A stretch of 64,000 nucleotides of DNA from NCBI GenBank assembly GCA_012064415.1, contig SSNU01000030.1, positions 28,345 through 92,344 on the forward strand. Direction: 5' to 3'. Below the pieces are notes generated by a model. That model ran no database searches. It was not told where the DNA came from and saw only the letters and a list, made by a program, of their open reading frames with translations. Made by a program: the position numbers and the translations under genes. This document shows positions 1 to 12,697 of the stretch, one piece after another (positions within the stretch are counted from its first letter, which is position 1; every line of letters starts with the position of its first letter). Origin of the DNA: Gyrodactylus bullatarudis. Taxonomy: Eukaryota > Platyhelminthes > Monogenea > Gyrodactylidea > Gyrodactylidae.

Positions 1-135
1 TTTTTGACTATAGTTATTTCAGTTTTTACACTTTTGACTACACTTTCATATTTAGATTATTGACTACAATTTGAAAAAATATTTTACTTTTGACTACACT
101 TTCTCTTCCATATTTTACACATTTGACTACACAAT
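1..135. repeat. Degenerate ~30-nt tandem repeat (TTTTGACTACAC core)
   Basis: The core TTGACTACA or a close variant recurs with its GAC at about 6, 36, 62, 92 and 125, a spacing of 26-33 nt. The copies are separated by T-rich spacers. The array is cut by the left edge of the window, so its full length is unknown. Nothing suggests a coding role. Confidence 0.55.
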
Positions 136-569
136 TCCTAGGATCTCACAAAGGTTAATTTATGCCGTTAATTGAATGGGGAATATAATTTGGTTAATCT
201 CCGTGTTATAATTGAAATAATATATGAGATCGACAGACTAGTAAAGAAAAATTAGATTTATTCATCTCTAATCCTGGTTTGAAATTTAAAAATTAAATAA
301 TAAATTATACTATAGTGGTGATTTGAAAAATATTTTCAGGATATTTTTCTCTATTTGTCATATTCTGATGTAAACGCTGATCACGAATCTGGTATTTTGG
401 AACAATTTGGCAGTCTGTGTGCTGAGATAATCAGCGAAAACTTAAACTTTTCCTACTCAATAATGAAAAATATTAAAAACACAAGAGTAATAAATTCTCT
501 ACAGTCTCCACAGTTGTGAAAATATCCCCATTTTGATCTGTTTTTATTAAATAAAGTTTTTCATCTAAA
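136..569. other. Gene-free AT-rich sequence
   Basis: I see no open frame with recognisable protein features and no repeat shared with the rest of the window. Confidence 0.5.
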
Positions 570-1305
570 GCTAGTTGACATGAAGATGAGAATTTCCTAT
601 TTTTACAAAAAACTCAATATTTTTATCCAGAAAGTCAGGAAAAAATTTATTTTTTGGATTCCACTATGAAATGAGCTGATTAGTTTTGAAAACAAAAAAA
701 ATTTCCGAAAAAAATTTAATCTGACCAAAATTGAGTCGTTTTTTGAATTTCGTAAATGTTTCAAATTTCCACTTTTTAAACTTTCAAATCCAAAATTTTT
801 ATCGATTTCAAAGATTTGAAGCAGTTAAATATTGATAATCAGCATCAACATTAGACGAGGATTTCGAATTTGGCCGTAGAATTTGGGAGAAAATTACTCT
901 TTCCGAGAAAAAGTTTAATCTCTATATTTTGGATCATTTTCCCTTGTGATAATCGAAAAATTCAAATGGTTCGATTTCCCACCGTAATGACGAATTTCTG
1001 TGAATTCCTGCAGTCGAATTCGAAATCTTCGTCTAATGTTGATCCTGAATATCAATACTTAACTGCTTCAAATCTTTGAAATCGATAAAAATTTTGGATT
1101 TGAAAGTTGAAAAAGTGGAAATTTGAAACATTTCCGAAATTCAAAAAACGGCTCAATTTTGGTCAGATTAAATTTTTTTCAGAAATTTTTTTTGTTTTGT
1201 CAGCTCATTTCATCCAAAAAATAAATTTTTTCCTGACTTTCTGGATAAAAATATTGAGTTTTTTGTAAAAATAGGAAATTCTCATCTTCATGTCAATTAG
1301 GTTTA
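570..1305. mobile_element. Foldback element (family A), ~280-nt inverted arms
   Basis: The left arm (570-850) starts AAAGCTAGTTGACATGAAGA. The right arm (about 1035-1305) is its reverse complement, ending with ATGTCAATTAG. The arms pair almost continuously around a ~180-nt loop. The loop border carries CATTAGACGA, which recurs inside related elements elsewhere in the window. No transposase is encoded, so this is a non-autonomous MITE or foldback element. Relatives with the same ends lie at 4078-4612, 31690-32125 and 58838-59437. The short open frame at 870-1079 is just loop and arm sequence. Confidence 0.75.
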
Positions 1306-3480
1306 TATTCTTGCATTTGGAAGGACTTCCACACACCGAGGTTGTCTCTTTTTCTCTCACCAAAACAAGAACAAAAGAAATTTATTTAGAAATCAGATTT
1401 ATTTTTGTATAAAATATTTTCATTTTCTTTACTTTAGAGGGCGAAAGAGCTATTTTGGATTGACAATAAGGAATTTGAAGCCAAGCCAGTCAGTATCAGC
1501 GTGCTCAAGGAGCCCATTCAGATATTTTGTCCTGAATAAAACCCAAATGTATTTGAATATTTTAAAATAAATCTCTTCTTTTTTACAGAAATCTCTTTAT
1601 TTGTGTACACCTGAATCTCATTGGCAACTGGAAAAGGGATTTTCTAGGTTCCTAAATTATTTGTGTCATAAGATAGGTCTAAGAAGTCAACTTTTAGTCA
1701 GAGTATTAGCGATTATCTGTCTGACAATTCGAAATGCTCTCTGGCGAACGGTTCAGTCTAATAATTTAACAATAGTTTGATAAGACGAACAATATTAAAT
1801 TAAATTATTACAGTCACAAAAAGATTTATAATTAGAGTATCTACTTTGAAGTATAGACATAAATTATTCTGATTAAAACTTTTCTTAATTACAATGCTCG
1901 TCTATTATTGTTTGACATATTTTTTTGAATTTTTAAATTAAACCTATACATTCTTTATTAGTTTGATAACATTTCTATATTTGATAAAGGGCTTCTGAAG
2001 TTCTAGCAACTATAAAGTATTGTTCATTCATTAGGGTAAGACATAATTTTTTTAATTTTTCGAGTTTATGCTTTCATTTGATAAAGATTAATTGAGAAGA
2101 AGAAAAAATAATTGGACACACTAAATATTATTATATCAATACCACTACTAATAAGTAAACAGTTTTATTTTTATAATTTTCACTTAAATTTTCCTTGTCT
2201 CATTTTCGAGATTTCATCTTTTTCATCTCAGTCAATCATAATTTCTCTTAATCAAGCTTTCCTTACGAATAAAATCAGCAAAAAATTTAGGATTAGGAGT
2301 AATGAATTTAAAAGATTACATGAGCTATGCAAGTTTGTTAGAAATTTAAGAACTGTAATTAAGTATGTTAAGTTGCTTTGAGTAAAAGAGGCCTTTTATA
2401 GACGAGCAAATTCACCATAGTCAGTTTAAATTAAAATGAATATCATTGCTTAGAAAAAAAAAACAAATTGAATTAGCTCATGATTGTTTGATGAAATTTC
2501 TTTAATTTTCAGCTAATCAATGATTAGTTATGATTTTTCATAGTCCTCTTTGTTATTTGCAAAAGAAATAGAGTATTCGATGACACGAGAATGATTCTTT
2601 TCCCATCTAAAAATATGATAATAAAATCATCTATAAATGACCATCTTGAATGAATGAATATTTTTTTCAAATTGAATTTTCGCCTCAAGGTAGTCATAGT
2701 AGGAATACTTATTGAAAATTATTATTCAATGAATATTGTATTTACTATTAGTATGTGACTTTAATCAAGGGTATGAATTTTGAATAAGGTAAGAATTCAA
2801 GTTTTTATTGGGCTTATATTTACCCTCTTGAGATGCTGTATTATTATTATCATTAGGAGCCACTTTGCTAACTTTGGCGACTTACTCTCTGCATACATAT
2901 ATTTGGTTTATGAAACAACATTCGATGGACCTCATGTAGAGTGTGGATGTGAGTATGTATTTTATGAAAAGTGCACAATTTGATATCTCGCTTGTGTGTT
3001 TATCAAGAGTGGAGTGAGAGCAAGTATCTTATTAATCTTACTCACGAAATGTTTGTCTCTTGAGTTTTTCATTAATGAAGAATACACACATTCCTTGAAA
3101 AATTGAATGGGAATTATGAAATTCGATCTTTATCTTGGTTCTCCACTATGCTTAATTTTATGATTTTGTTTGTTCAAAGTATTAAACATTGTATGGTTTT
3201 TTTTGTACCAGATTCCTCCTCACGGTAAATTTCGTGAGTTGAGCATCAATTATAATTAGAGTAACCTTGTTGGTGTTTATCAAGACACTGTTTAATGCCA
3301 AATTACTCTTTTAGTATTGGTCAGAAAATAAAAGATGTGGAAATCAATACATATGTCAGCCTATTCAATGGGTTAAGAAGCATTTTGAAATTAACTCAAA
3401 AAAGATCTGTCCAATCACAAACGATCGTAACATATTGGAAACATAAATGTGTGTTTTATTACAAGTTAGGGACAAAATGA
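1306..3480. other. Gene-free AT-rich sequence
   Basis: Several short open frames (for example 2112-2381, 2780-2983 and 3295-3480) have biased, low-complexity translations with no motif I recognise. No splice pattern joins them. I see no supported gene. Confidence 0.45.
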
Positions 3481-3996
3481 CTTAATTATATCATCTGGTC
3501 TGTCACCCTTATGGGTCAGAAGGTTAGCTTTTGTTGTGAAGTTCTTTATAACATTTGTTTCAAATGTGAATAAAGGTTACAATCTCAGAAACTCAACTTA
3601 TGAAGAAAATTTTCTGGCCCCTCATTTTATATTGTTAGAAAAAAGGTTTTCACTTTGGGAATGTGACAATCTACATGATCTTAAATCTATAATCACTCAT
3701 GTCAGATCAAAAATTGACTATTCAAAATCACTTCTTGACCCCCACTTTTAATTATTTCACCTTTTATATTGTGAAAATTATTGGTCGAATATTCACTTGA
3801 AAATATCATGGAATTTCAGCATCCTTCAGAATCGATACGTCTAAAGTTTAGACTCTAAACTAAGTAAAGGAATTGATAACTATGATCCTTCTCTGCTAAC
3901 TGGCCTAGGATGAATCTTGTGAACACCTTCTATTTTTGTGTATAATATTTTCATGCTTTTATTATTTAATAAATGTGCAACTTAAAAGAAAAAAAA
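3481..3996 (+). pseudogene. LINE 3' fragment (C-terminal tail of RT ORF plus 3' UTR)
   Basis: The translation from 3490 to the stop at 3751 has a PLWVRR box, then YNLRNS, then HVRSKIDYSKSLL just before the stop. The same order is seen in the longer LINE copy at 11109-12330. The 3' UTR ends in an A-rich tail near 3996. The copy is 5'-truncated, as is usual for target-primed reverse transcription. It is a non-functional remnant. Confidence 0.7.
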
Positions 3997-4077
3997 ATAA
4001 ATGTATTTTATTACAAGTTAAGGACAAATTCAGATCGAATATGATTAGTATTCTTTGCATTAAAAAGTCTTAAAAGT

Positions 4078-4612
4078 TCTAAAGCTAGTTGACAAAAATC
4101 TCAATATTTTTCTCTGTATAGTCAGGAACACAGATATTATTCGGATCCCATTATAAAATGAGCCGATGAATCTTTGAAAGAAAAAAATATAGACATTTAA
4201 GATCAACATTACACAAAGAATTCAAATTTGCTTCGTCATTAATGTGAAAAATCGAAAAATTTTAGAATTTCAATAAGAAAAATGATCCGAAATTTAGAAG
4301 TTTTACTTTTTCTTGGGGAGTTTCTTCCAACCTCTATGGCCAGGTTCAAGTTCTTCGTATAATATTGATCCGAAATGTAGGAATTGAATGGCGTCAATTA
4401 TTTCAAATCAATAAAAATTTTAAGCTCAAAAGTAGAAAAAGTAAAAATTTGGCACATTTTCGAATTTTAAAAATTCCTAGTTTTGGCCAGATTAATTTTT
4501 ATCTTCAACAACCAATGAGCTCATTGTATAGTGATATTAAAAATTTTCTGAAATTCAAGAGAAACATATATTTATTTTTTTAAATATTAAATTATCATCT
4601 TCATGTCAACTA
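4078..4612. mobile_element. Foldback element (family A)
   Basis: The ends are AAAGCTAGTTGAC on the left and GTCAACTAGCTTT on the right, exact inverted complements, as in the element at 570-1305. The arms are more diverged and the left arm has deletions. No transposase frame is present; the open frame 4365-4583 lies in the right arm. Confidence 0.65.
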
Positions 4613-5139
4613 GCTTTTTTCCTAAATTGAAAAAAATTAAAATGTGAATTTTTTTCTATTTACCTAATTTATCAAAAGGGGCTCTACTCAGGATTGTACT
4701 GCCCACATTCCTCTGATAACTTGAACAGGGAGGCCTAAACTCTATAAAACCTTTAGTTTAAAATAATTATTAAATGAGCAAGCCTTTCAATACCTTTAAC
4801 CTGTGATGATATGCAAGACTAGGCCCACTCCTCAAAAAACAACACCTTTGATATCATAAACAGTTTTGTATTAATAATACATCCTCTTTTACTGAATAAA
4901 AAAGTGAGGAAACAGGTCTTGTTTAATCCAAGTCAATGAACAAAAATAACCCAGCCTATTCAACTTAATTATTTCACATTTCTTAACGCTTTATTTATTT
5001 GAAATTATTTACAATTGTGGACAAATTTAAAGATACCCCTTTTAATTTCATTAAAAATTAAAATTCGAATGATTAAATAATAATTAAATTATAAAACTTA
5101 TTTAAAAGTTATCATGAAAATAACTGACTGTAACCCTAT
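4613..5139. other. Gene-free sequence
   Basis: AT-rich sequence without recognisable coding or repeat structure. Confidence 0.4.
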
Positions 5140-5640
5140 AGATTTTATACCGTATTGTTTTGTTGAAACACATTGTACAGAGATCATCGCTGTCAGTCGT
5201 TTCTTTCAACCTGTTAGACTAGTCTCTTACAAAAGCTTGAATCAATATTCACCCATTCTTCCATCGCATGTTGTTCAAGTTGTGTGATATTTTTTGGGTT
5301 TCGTTTGGCAATCTTCTAGTTTCTTCAAAGATTTTCAAAGTATTCAGGTTTGGACTCTTCGCAGACCAGTCTAGAAACCTCCTACCTTTATTAGTCAACC
5401 ACTGCTTAGTGCTCTTACATTTGTGCTTCATGGTCCTGAAGAAAAATTCAAGGAGAAGAACAAATCGAATTCGGGATATGACCATTAATAAGTTTATCGG
5501 AAGACTAAGTAGTAAATTGAACGATAAGGTCCGAAAAAGGTCATCAAAGAGAATTTTATAGTAAAGTTTGCTTTACGGACATGTATCCAACTTTGTGGGA
5601 GCTTTTGAGTCCTTTACTGAGGACCAGACAGGAATTTATT
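5140..5640 (-). pseudogene. Tc1/mariner-type transposase remnant
   Basis: The minus-strand frame 5249-5485 contains KHKCKSTKQWL followed by FLDWSAKSPNLN. This matches the Tc1 transposase pattern of a D/N-x-KH box, a W, and W-x-S-x-SPDLNP-I-E near the last catalytic residue. The usual SPDLNPIEN is degraded to SPNLNTLKI. Downstream, in another frame near 5150-5200, KRLTAM and TKQY resemble the C-terminal end of Tc1 transposases. The protein is therefore frameshifted and dead. No terminal inverted repeats were identified. Confidence 0.6.
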
Positions 5641-5787
5641 TTAAAAAACCTTTTTCTAAGTTAAAAGAAGTTGTGGAATTTTAACCAATTTTTTGCAAGA
5701 ATATGAAAAATTTTGGTTCGTTTTCTTTTTTTTTGAAAATCTAAGCATTAAAATTAACAAAGCTCATTTAAATTTTCGATAAAATCT

Positions 5788-5793
5788 TTTATT
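5788..5793 (-). terminator. Poly(A) signal AATAAA for the zinc-finger gene
   Basis: AATAAA on the minus strand lies 60 nt past the stop codon of the zinc-finger gene, a normal position for a cleavage and polyadenylation signal. In such AT-rich DNA the hexamer is common, so support is moderate. Confidence 0.4.
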
Positions 5794-5852
5794 AATAAAT
5801 ATTTACAAATATCTGAATATAAATTTCTAAATAGTCTGATTATACTCTTATG

Positions 5853-7261
5853 TTAACGGATTGTTGAATTGCTCATAACATGGAAATGGTTCTCTGTCGA
5901 TTGGTTAAGGGATTGGCTCATACTCTGGCTGAAATTGAAATTGTGTAGCATATTGGGCATAGACTGTGAAATTGGACACATTTGTTCAAATGAAACCATG
6001 GCCTGAGATTTCTGTTCCTTTAGAGCATAGAGATCCATCATCCTCCGATAGACCTCAAAGAAGCTGGACGTTGAGTTGTTATTTGTAGTGGTTGAATTTC
6101 TCATTATAGTTTGATTAATAAATGAATGTGTGGAATCAATTGAGGGGAGGGATGACTCGCTCTTTTGATCGGAATTTGTCTGACTATCAACAACATCTTG
6201 GCCAATTAAATTGGAAATCATGAAAGATGTGTTCTGATGTAGATTCGATGATGATGAACCTTCATCAACATGTGTCTTTAAATGGGTTTTAAGTGAACTT
6301 TCCTGAGCATACGATTTCCCACATTGAGTACAACTATAAGGCTTACGTCCAGTGTGAGTTGATTCATGTGCATTCAAGTATCGTTCTGTTGCAAATCCAC
6401 GGTCACAAGTGGAACATCTAAATGGCCATTGGTTATTATGACTATATTCATGCTTCTTTAGGTCTCCAGGAGTCAAGAATGCCTTTGGACACTGACTGCA
6501 TGTATGCTTTCTAACATTGCTATGGGTATACTTGTGAAAGATGAGATTAGATCCGGCAGCAAATCTCCGGCCACAGATATCACAAACATAGGGACGTTGA
6601 CCGGTATGTGTTCTCTCGTGAGTGTTGACACCGCTTCTTGTTGAAAATCCCTTCCCACAGTAGCTACAATCGAATGGGCGTTCTCCCGTATGAGTTAGGG
6701 TGTGTCTCTTCAAAAGGGATGGCCGATCAAATTGCTTGTCACAAAATTCACATTGATGCATTCGACGCTGGCGTTTCCGTGTTTTGTTAACTTGATGGTC
6801 ATCTGTCTCTTCGTTATCACTTTGTTGGATTAGTCTTGTCTTCAAGCTGGTTGGAGTACTTGTGAGAATTTTCTTAAGCAACCTTGTTCTACCATCCTCA
6901 GGACTTGTTTGATTCGACGATGAATTTGAGGCAGAATAAATGGTGCCCTGTGTTGTGCCCAAGCCAGAGTCTTTGGTCAATACTGATTCATTCTGAATGT
7001 ACCCGCAGAAGGAGTTTTGATTCATTTCGACCATTGAGATGTCATTCAAATTCATCTAAAGAAGGAAATAAAAATATTTATTATTCATCAAGCATTAAAA
7101 ACCATAGTTACACACACAGAGAAAAAACTTTGAGTAGAAATTAAAGTCATGAAGTCTTTCGAGTGAGAATTTCCACCTGATTGGAATGCCCCTCCTGATA
7201 AACCACTCCAGGTGTCAACTTTCTCCATTTGAAAATAATAAAATAAATTCAAAGGACTCAT
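5853..7261 (-). CDS. C2H2 zinc-finger protein, six tandem fingers (two exons)
   Basis: Probable nuclear DNA-binding transcription factor. Exons: 7112-7261 and 5853-7055, separated by a 56-nt phase-0 intron (GTAACT donor; TTTCCTTCTTTAG acceptor) that holds in-frame stops. The model gives 450 residues. If translation starts at the ATG just after the acceptor, the protein is 400 residues. In that shorter numbering six C-x2-C-x12-H-x3-H fingers run from residues 102 to 262, joined by HTGERP-type linkers except around finger 4 (HSNVRKH and HNNQWPF). A basic stretch KTRKRQRR (91-98) precedes them and could be a nuclear localisation signal. Both ends are Ser/Asn/Gln-rich and probably disordered. I could not assign it to a named family such as Glass, Blimp or Kr-h1. 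The existence of the gene is clear; exon 1 is inferred from splice sites and frame. Confidence 0.85.
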
Positions 7262-7583
7262 ACTGATTCTTTTGAGCACGCAATGAGAAGTAAACGATGA
7301 AAAAACAAACTTGACTTAATTGCCCTAAAGGCGTCTCCTCACTCTACAGGTGATTTATTTAAGTAAGAAGTAGGAGATTTTATGAAACAAATGAGCAAAA
7401 CATTAGATGGAAAGGATTAGTGGGGTAACTCACGTTTAGCTAGATATTATTTCTTCTTTTATTCTGGGAAATAAGTAGTTTCGATTACAGTCCAATGGTG
7501 ATGAGAAATTCTGATTTTAATCCAACGAAAGAGTTATGTAAAACAATATGAAGTTGTGATAGTAATGAGATGTCGAAATTAAA

Positions 7584-7593
7584 CTTTTATATA
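7584..7593 (-). promoter_or_regulatory. TATA-like box upstream of the zinc-finger gene
   Basis: The minus strand reads TATATAAAAG about 320 nt upstream of the first ATG, which would place a start site near 7555. It is a textbook TATA match, but the region is AT-rich and the 5' UTR would be about 300 nt. Confidence 0.35.
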
Positions 7594-7639
7594 TCCCTTA
7601 CATCATGGGGAGAAGAGATGTAAGAATACATTGAAATTA

Positions 7640-8104
7640 GGGGGGTGGAGAAGTATCATGTAATGTGGAAATCTCTTTTTTGAGAAGAGAGACATTTGAT
7701 TGGACAGAATAATTTCAATTATACATCATTTGATTTCTATTGGTCAGGAAGATTTCCATTTGCGATAGCCAATCGTATAATTCTTGAGGATTAGAATTTT
7801 TTCGAGTGAATTATTCCAAATTAACAATTATTGATTATTATTTTTAAGTTATTAATATTCTAAAATAATATTATTTTAAACAAATGGATGTAACTATTCC
7901 CGCCTTAAAGAGCTTATCTGGTTTGCCCTTTTCAAAACCAGATAATTTAAATGCTATCAACTTCCTTTGAAACAGAAATTAAATATATTATTCGGGATCT
8001 TGGTTTAGAATATGACTTTACGTTAAGACGACTATATTATATTCATTGCCACAAGAACCCTTCATATTCATAAAATAAAATGGAATGAAAATTTTCCTTA
8101 ATAA
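7640..8104. other. Gene-free sequence
   Basis: No coding or repeat feature recognised between the zinc-finger promoter region and the LINE fragments. Confidence 0.35.
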
Positions 8105-8473
8105 TTTATACGCTCGTAAAGTAACTATTTACTCACTACTTATAATAAACTTAACGAGAAATACGATTTGTCAAATTGTGACAACCTCAACTGCATAAAA
8201 AGTATTACTAAACATATCCGATCTAAAATTGACTACTCCCAATTTTTCCTATATCCAGATCTTCATTGAGTAGAACTAACCAGGTGATTTTCGATTTTAA
8301 TTTTTCAGATCAACTGTCAACACTTTTTCAACTGCAATCAAAAAACTCATTTATTATTTATGTTTCTACCTCGTCTTTAATCCAAAAACAAGATCTACTA
8401 TTTGCATTATATCCTATTATTATTTTGTAAACCATTATTTTTTCAATTTAGATTTTATTTCTAACAAAAAAAA
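8105..8473 (+). pseudogene. LINE 3' fragment, near-identical sister of 14100-14357
   Basis: The translation runs NYLLTTYNKLNEKYDLSN, then HIRSKIDYSQ, to the stop after DLH at about 8270. It is the C-terminal tail of the LINE protein. The 3' UTR ends with TTTCTAACAAAAAAAA. The first ~140 nt are almost identical to the copy at 14104-14244, and both UTR halves also match. Confidence 0.7.
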
Positions 8474-8574
8474 GCATGAGCTTATTGCAAAATAGATATT
8501 CTGAGCAGGTAAAAGATAAGATTTTCTTTTTTGAAATACTCAAAGATAGGTATTATTCAGCAGAACTGTTAAAT

Positions 8575-9090
8575 GGTCTCATATAAAATAGATAAAATGT
8601 TAGTCTCAGAAATTCCTCTTATCAAGAAAATTTTCTGACTCCATGATCTCAAAACTGTAATTACTCATGTATCAGATCTAAAATAGAAAAAAACACTTCT
8701 TTCTCTTTTGTAAAAGAAATACTGATGATTTATGAGCCTACAATGCCAATTGTCTACGGATGAGGTCAAAACCTGCTCAAATATCTATCTGTTTTCAAAT
8801 AATTTCTACCAAGTGCTATTCGATTAAACTTTTCAGATTTACATCCAAAACTAAACCATCGAAGATGTTCTACTCCAAAAGCCAATTCGATCGCAATCAA
8901 AAACTCTTTCAAGACTATGTTTCATCCTTATAATGATAAACCATTAAAAGATTTACTATTCATTTGTATTCTCCATTAGTATTTTGTTGCATTTCTTATT
9001 TTTCAATATAGACAAAAGAAAAAATTTCATGCTTTGCAATGATTTAATGTTATTGTACATATCAATAAAATATTTCTAACAAAAAAAATG
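8575..9090 (+). pseudogene. LINE 3' fragment (decayed)
   Basis: A short decayed coding remnant (VSLRNSSYQENFLTP, then LKTVITHV) is followed by a 3' UTR ending ATTTCTAACAAAAAAAA at about 9088. The reading frame is broken. It belongs to the same family as the neighbouring fragments. Confidence 0.55.
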
Positions 9091-10216
9091 TAAAATTTCA
9101 AAGAAAAAAACCTTTCAGATCACTCCTATATTTCTTAATCATGCATTGAGTGAAATCGTTTGGTCAGTGCTTAGAACTCATAGACCAACCAAGTGAATTA
9201 AAAATTCCATTTTCGTTTCCAATTTTCTGGTAAAGTTCAAAACGATCATAAACTTTAGTAAAGGTCATAAATTATTTATGAAAATATGGAAAAGGAAGTT
9301 CTTTTCAAAATGTGTGAAAATACCCTATCCCCACTTCAAATGTGGGGGAAATATCCCAGGAAATAACATCCATCCCATCTCTCTGAGTTGTGATAAATCT
9401 AAGGTTCCACTTTGTCTCTGTTTTCTGTCCCAAACTTTTAACAATATTGTATGGCAACTGTCAACACAAAACCTTACTTCCTCTATAATTACATGGTGTA
9501 GAGTTTGGATACTTTTCGAGAATAACCTTTTTTTGATAATGATAGGCCTTTCTTATGTTTAACACAACAAAGTTATTATTGTAAACTAGCAATTATCAAA
9601 GTATTTCTCTGACAAGAGACCAAGTTGTTGTCTGGGTAATTTCCTTTAAACTTGCATATCCAGTAAGGAAATTAATTATCCACTACTATTTTGAGGTTAA
9701 TTAAAGTGTTTTCTCGTAGTTGTTATGTTTATACTGACTAAATATACATTATAATGTAATAAGAGAAGGAAATATATCTCTATTCAATTATATAATATTT
9801 AAAAAATTGAGATTTGAAACCAAAATTCCCCTTTTTTAACAATCATTGGAAATAACATAGATATTGTATGCTGTTATGGTGTTTAATGTATTCAACAAAT
9901 ATCAAAATCAAGGTACTTGATATGAAGATGAGAAATAACCATTTTTACAAAAGATCCCCAGATAGTCGGGGACAAAGATCTTTTTATTGAAATTATACAT
10001 TCATTAAAATAGTATAGAGTACTAAATACAATGAATCTATAGGTTTCAGTATTTCCTCCAACTTAGAATTGAATCCATTTCATAATCTCTCAAGAATAAA
10101 CTCCATTAATCTTAATTTTAATCTGAAATATTAGAACTCAGAGGATATTGAGCCTTAGAGATGTAACAAATTTTTCAACGTACTTTAAAAACCTACTCAA
10201 TTGATAATACTATGAC
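9091..10216. other. Gene-free sequence with a partial foldback end
   Basis: The stretch 9910-10000 starts with a TTGATATGAAGATGAGAA-like end of the family A foldback elements and then diverges. It is a half element. The open frame 9278-9562 has no recognisable features. No gene seen. Confidence 0.4.
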
Positions 10217-10710
10217 TTTTTTTTTTTGGTTTGAAATAGCGACATTTATTATATAAAAATAAAAATAAATAGAATGTATCTGTACAATGGAAAATTCTGA
10301 GCAGATAATGAGTGTTCATATACAGTTCTTCTTATGATATATGACTGCTAATGAACTGCGAATACTCCATGCCTCATTTACACAACATCATGAGCTACTG
10401 CAGAAAATCCAAACTCACAAGAACGTAACCTCAGCAAAAAACACTGTTAACGGAGTACCATGGATAAACTTTTCAAAAAATGTAAGATCCCAAAAACAGA
10501 GGATTAATTTTTTAAATGAAGTTCAGATTTCAGAAGGGTAAAGGAATAATTAAGTTTTTCTCTTATATAAGAAATTATTATTTTTAAATTTGATAGATCA
10601 TCACAATCACGAAATTCAAAAATGGAGTCAAGGAGTCTATAGGTAGAGAGTAGATAATGATAAGTGAAAGATGGGTTCCTAAGTGCATAGCTCACTTCTT
10701 GACATTATTT
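10217..10710 (-). pseudogene. LINE 3' fragment
   Basis: The minus-strand translation at 10504-10695 (ALRNPSF, HYLLST, DCDDLSNLK, YIREKLNYS) matches the C-terminal tail of the LINE at 11109-12330. The 3' UTR runs to an A-run (T-run on the plus strand) at 10217-10229. 5'-truncated and inactive. Confidence 0.65.
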
Positions 10711-11108
10711 TATACTAGATCAGGCATCAAAATGCTTTCCGTGATAATATTCAATTTTTAAGATCAGAATTTTTCAATGATTTTTTCACTAGAATTTCTA
10801 ATATCATTTTTGCTGATAGAGCTTCAAGGGATTTTTCAATGAGAACAGTATTAAAATCATGTCAAGATCATTTCTGTTAAATTTTGTTATACCAGTATGC
10901 CTAAAAGAGAATTTAGGGAAAATGGGCAATGCACAACTGTGCATGGCATTTCAAACGAATTTTCATTTATTTATCTCACACATCATTTTTATCAAAATTA
11001 TATGTGGAAATTTCACGGATTTAATAAAAGGTAAACATTCGTTACATCTCTATTGAGGGTATAAAATTCGTTTTCAAGGTGTATAATGTATAAAATCTAT
11101 AATGCAAC
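10711..11108. other. Gene-free sequence
   Basis: Spacer between two LINE fragments. The open frame 10859-11056 shows no recognisable motif. Confidence 0.35.
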
Positions 11109-12330
11109 ATATATTTTTTTTTTGTTTTGTTAGAATGAAAAATATATTTAAATGTATAAATGTGTACAGATAGCATGAAATATAAAAATAAAATCTGGTT
11201 TGATTTGGGCAATTTAAATTGATAATAAAATCTGAGTTCATGGAGCAAATATCAATTCATCGAATTGGCGAATGAGATTAGTAATCTATGATAGCTAATC
11301 ATAAGGTTATAAAATATGAAAAACTAGTGTCTGCAATCAAAACGAAAATCATCTGGTTAATGGAGGTATGAATAAAGTAAAGACTTAGAGTAATCTAATT
11401 TAGATCTAATGTGTGACATGACAGATTTAAGATTAGTCAGGTCATTACAATCAGACAATTTATATTTTAAATTAATAGCGTTGAAATTAGATAATAGGTA
11501 ATTAGCATCGTATTTAGAATTCCTGAGATTATAGTTATTCTCAGAAACGGAATAGGACTCAGAAAATTTTTTAACTATGAACGCATATCTACGAACCCAG
11601 AGAGGGTTAATCCCTGAGATCAAGATGAGTGCATTGTACGAGTCCAGGTGGGGATATAAAGAATGTAAAAATCTATATTGTACCCGCTCAATTGTTAAAG
11701 ATTGAGCATTATTCAAGTTAGGTAGAAGAGGGAAAATATAGTCAAAAAGAGGAAATACCAATGACTTGTAAGCTTTTAGTCTTACGTCACTGGATTTAGA
11801 GAATTTTCTAATAGAATATATTATAGTATTAATTCTAGAAATGTTAAAAAGAGGATCAATTTTTAAATTAGATGACATACTGAAACCCAGATCTAAAGTT
11901 AAGGAGACAATTTCTCCAGGAAGTAGAAGAGATTCCATGAGAGTTGCAGGGAGACCAGATGGGAGCATAATTTTGCATTTATCTCTATTAATATAGAGCC
12001 CCATGGCCTCAAGGGAACCTTTAAGAAGCAAGAAGTTACGATTTATTTTTATAATGTCTAGAGCATTATTAATTCTAAAGACGAATTTTAGGTCGTCGGC
12101 ATATTTTATGAGGACACCCTCAATATCCTCAGAGAGCTGAATATCAGCGAAGCAAATATTAAAAAGAAGAGGGCCAATAGAAGAACCTTGGGGGACCCCA
12201 GAGTTTATCTTAACAAGTTTACTGTTGGTGGCGTTGAAAGTAACATATTGCATCCTTTTTGTTAAAAAGTACATAGTGAGATTAATTACATAAGGATCAA
12301 TTTTTAAATCAATAAGTTTTTTTTAATAAA
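11109..12330 (-). pseudogene. Non-LTR retrotransposon (LINE), 5'-truncated, RT palm/thumb and C-terminal tail
   Basis: This is the longest LINE copy here and the key to the others. The open frame 11357-12274 (305 residues) starts inside the reverse transcriptase, with SGVPQGSSIGPLLFNI (RT motif B) followed by KYADD (the catalytic YADD box) and GLYINRDKCK. Then come RVQYRFLHSL, PLWVRRYAF and the family-specific end NYNLRNS and HIRSKLDYSKSLL. The domain order resembles jockey/CR1-like LINEs, but I cannot set the clade. The 3' UTR ends at an A-rich tail near 11110-11128. The endonuclease and the N-terminal half of RT are missing. The frame is unbroken across 305 codons, which suggests a fairly recent insertion. 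Confidence 0.8.
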
Positions 12331-12697
12331 AGAAAATTTTGGGAACCTTAATGTTGATAGGACCAAAGAAGACTCTTAGAATAGTCTAATTTAGATCTTA
12401 TATGTGACATAGCAACTTTAATATTAGTAGGGTCACTACATTCAGATATTTTGTATTTATTTTCTATCATGGTGTAAGCTGATAGTAAATAATGTTTCGA
12501 ATAAGATGGATTTCTTAGGTTGTAGGAGTTTTCAGACATTTTAGCTGACTTGATAAAATTTTTAACAAGAATGGCATATCTTCGAATCCAAAGGGGGTTA
12601 AGACCTGAGAACAAGATACGAGGATTGTAGGATTCAAGGTCAGGGTATAAAAAATATAAAAACCTAGATTGAATGTAAGAAGTTAGATTATACTCAT
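12331..12697 (-). pseudogene. LINE 3' coding fragment
   Basis: The minus-strand frame 12348-12614 carries GLNPLWIRRYAILVK, NSYNLRNPSY and HIRSKLDYSKSLL before its stop, matching the tail of the LINE immediately downstream. Upstream sequence to about 12690 continues the homology in degraded form. It is a second copy in the same orientation, perhaps the target into which 11109-12330 inserted. Confidence 0.65.

Noticed and set aside
2112..2983. Short plus-strand open frames
   Set aside because: Low-complexity Ile/Phe/Ser-rich translations, no splice partners, no motif.
6884..7144. Plus-strand open frame over the zinc-finger gene
   Set aside because: Antisense shadow of a clear coding exon. The minus frame 6473-6658 is likewise an alternative frame of the finger repeats.
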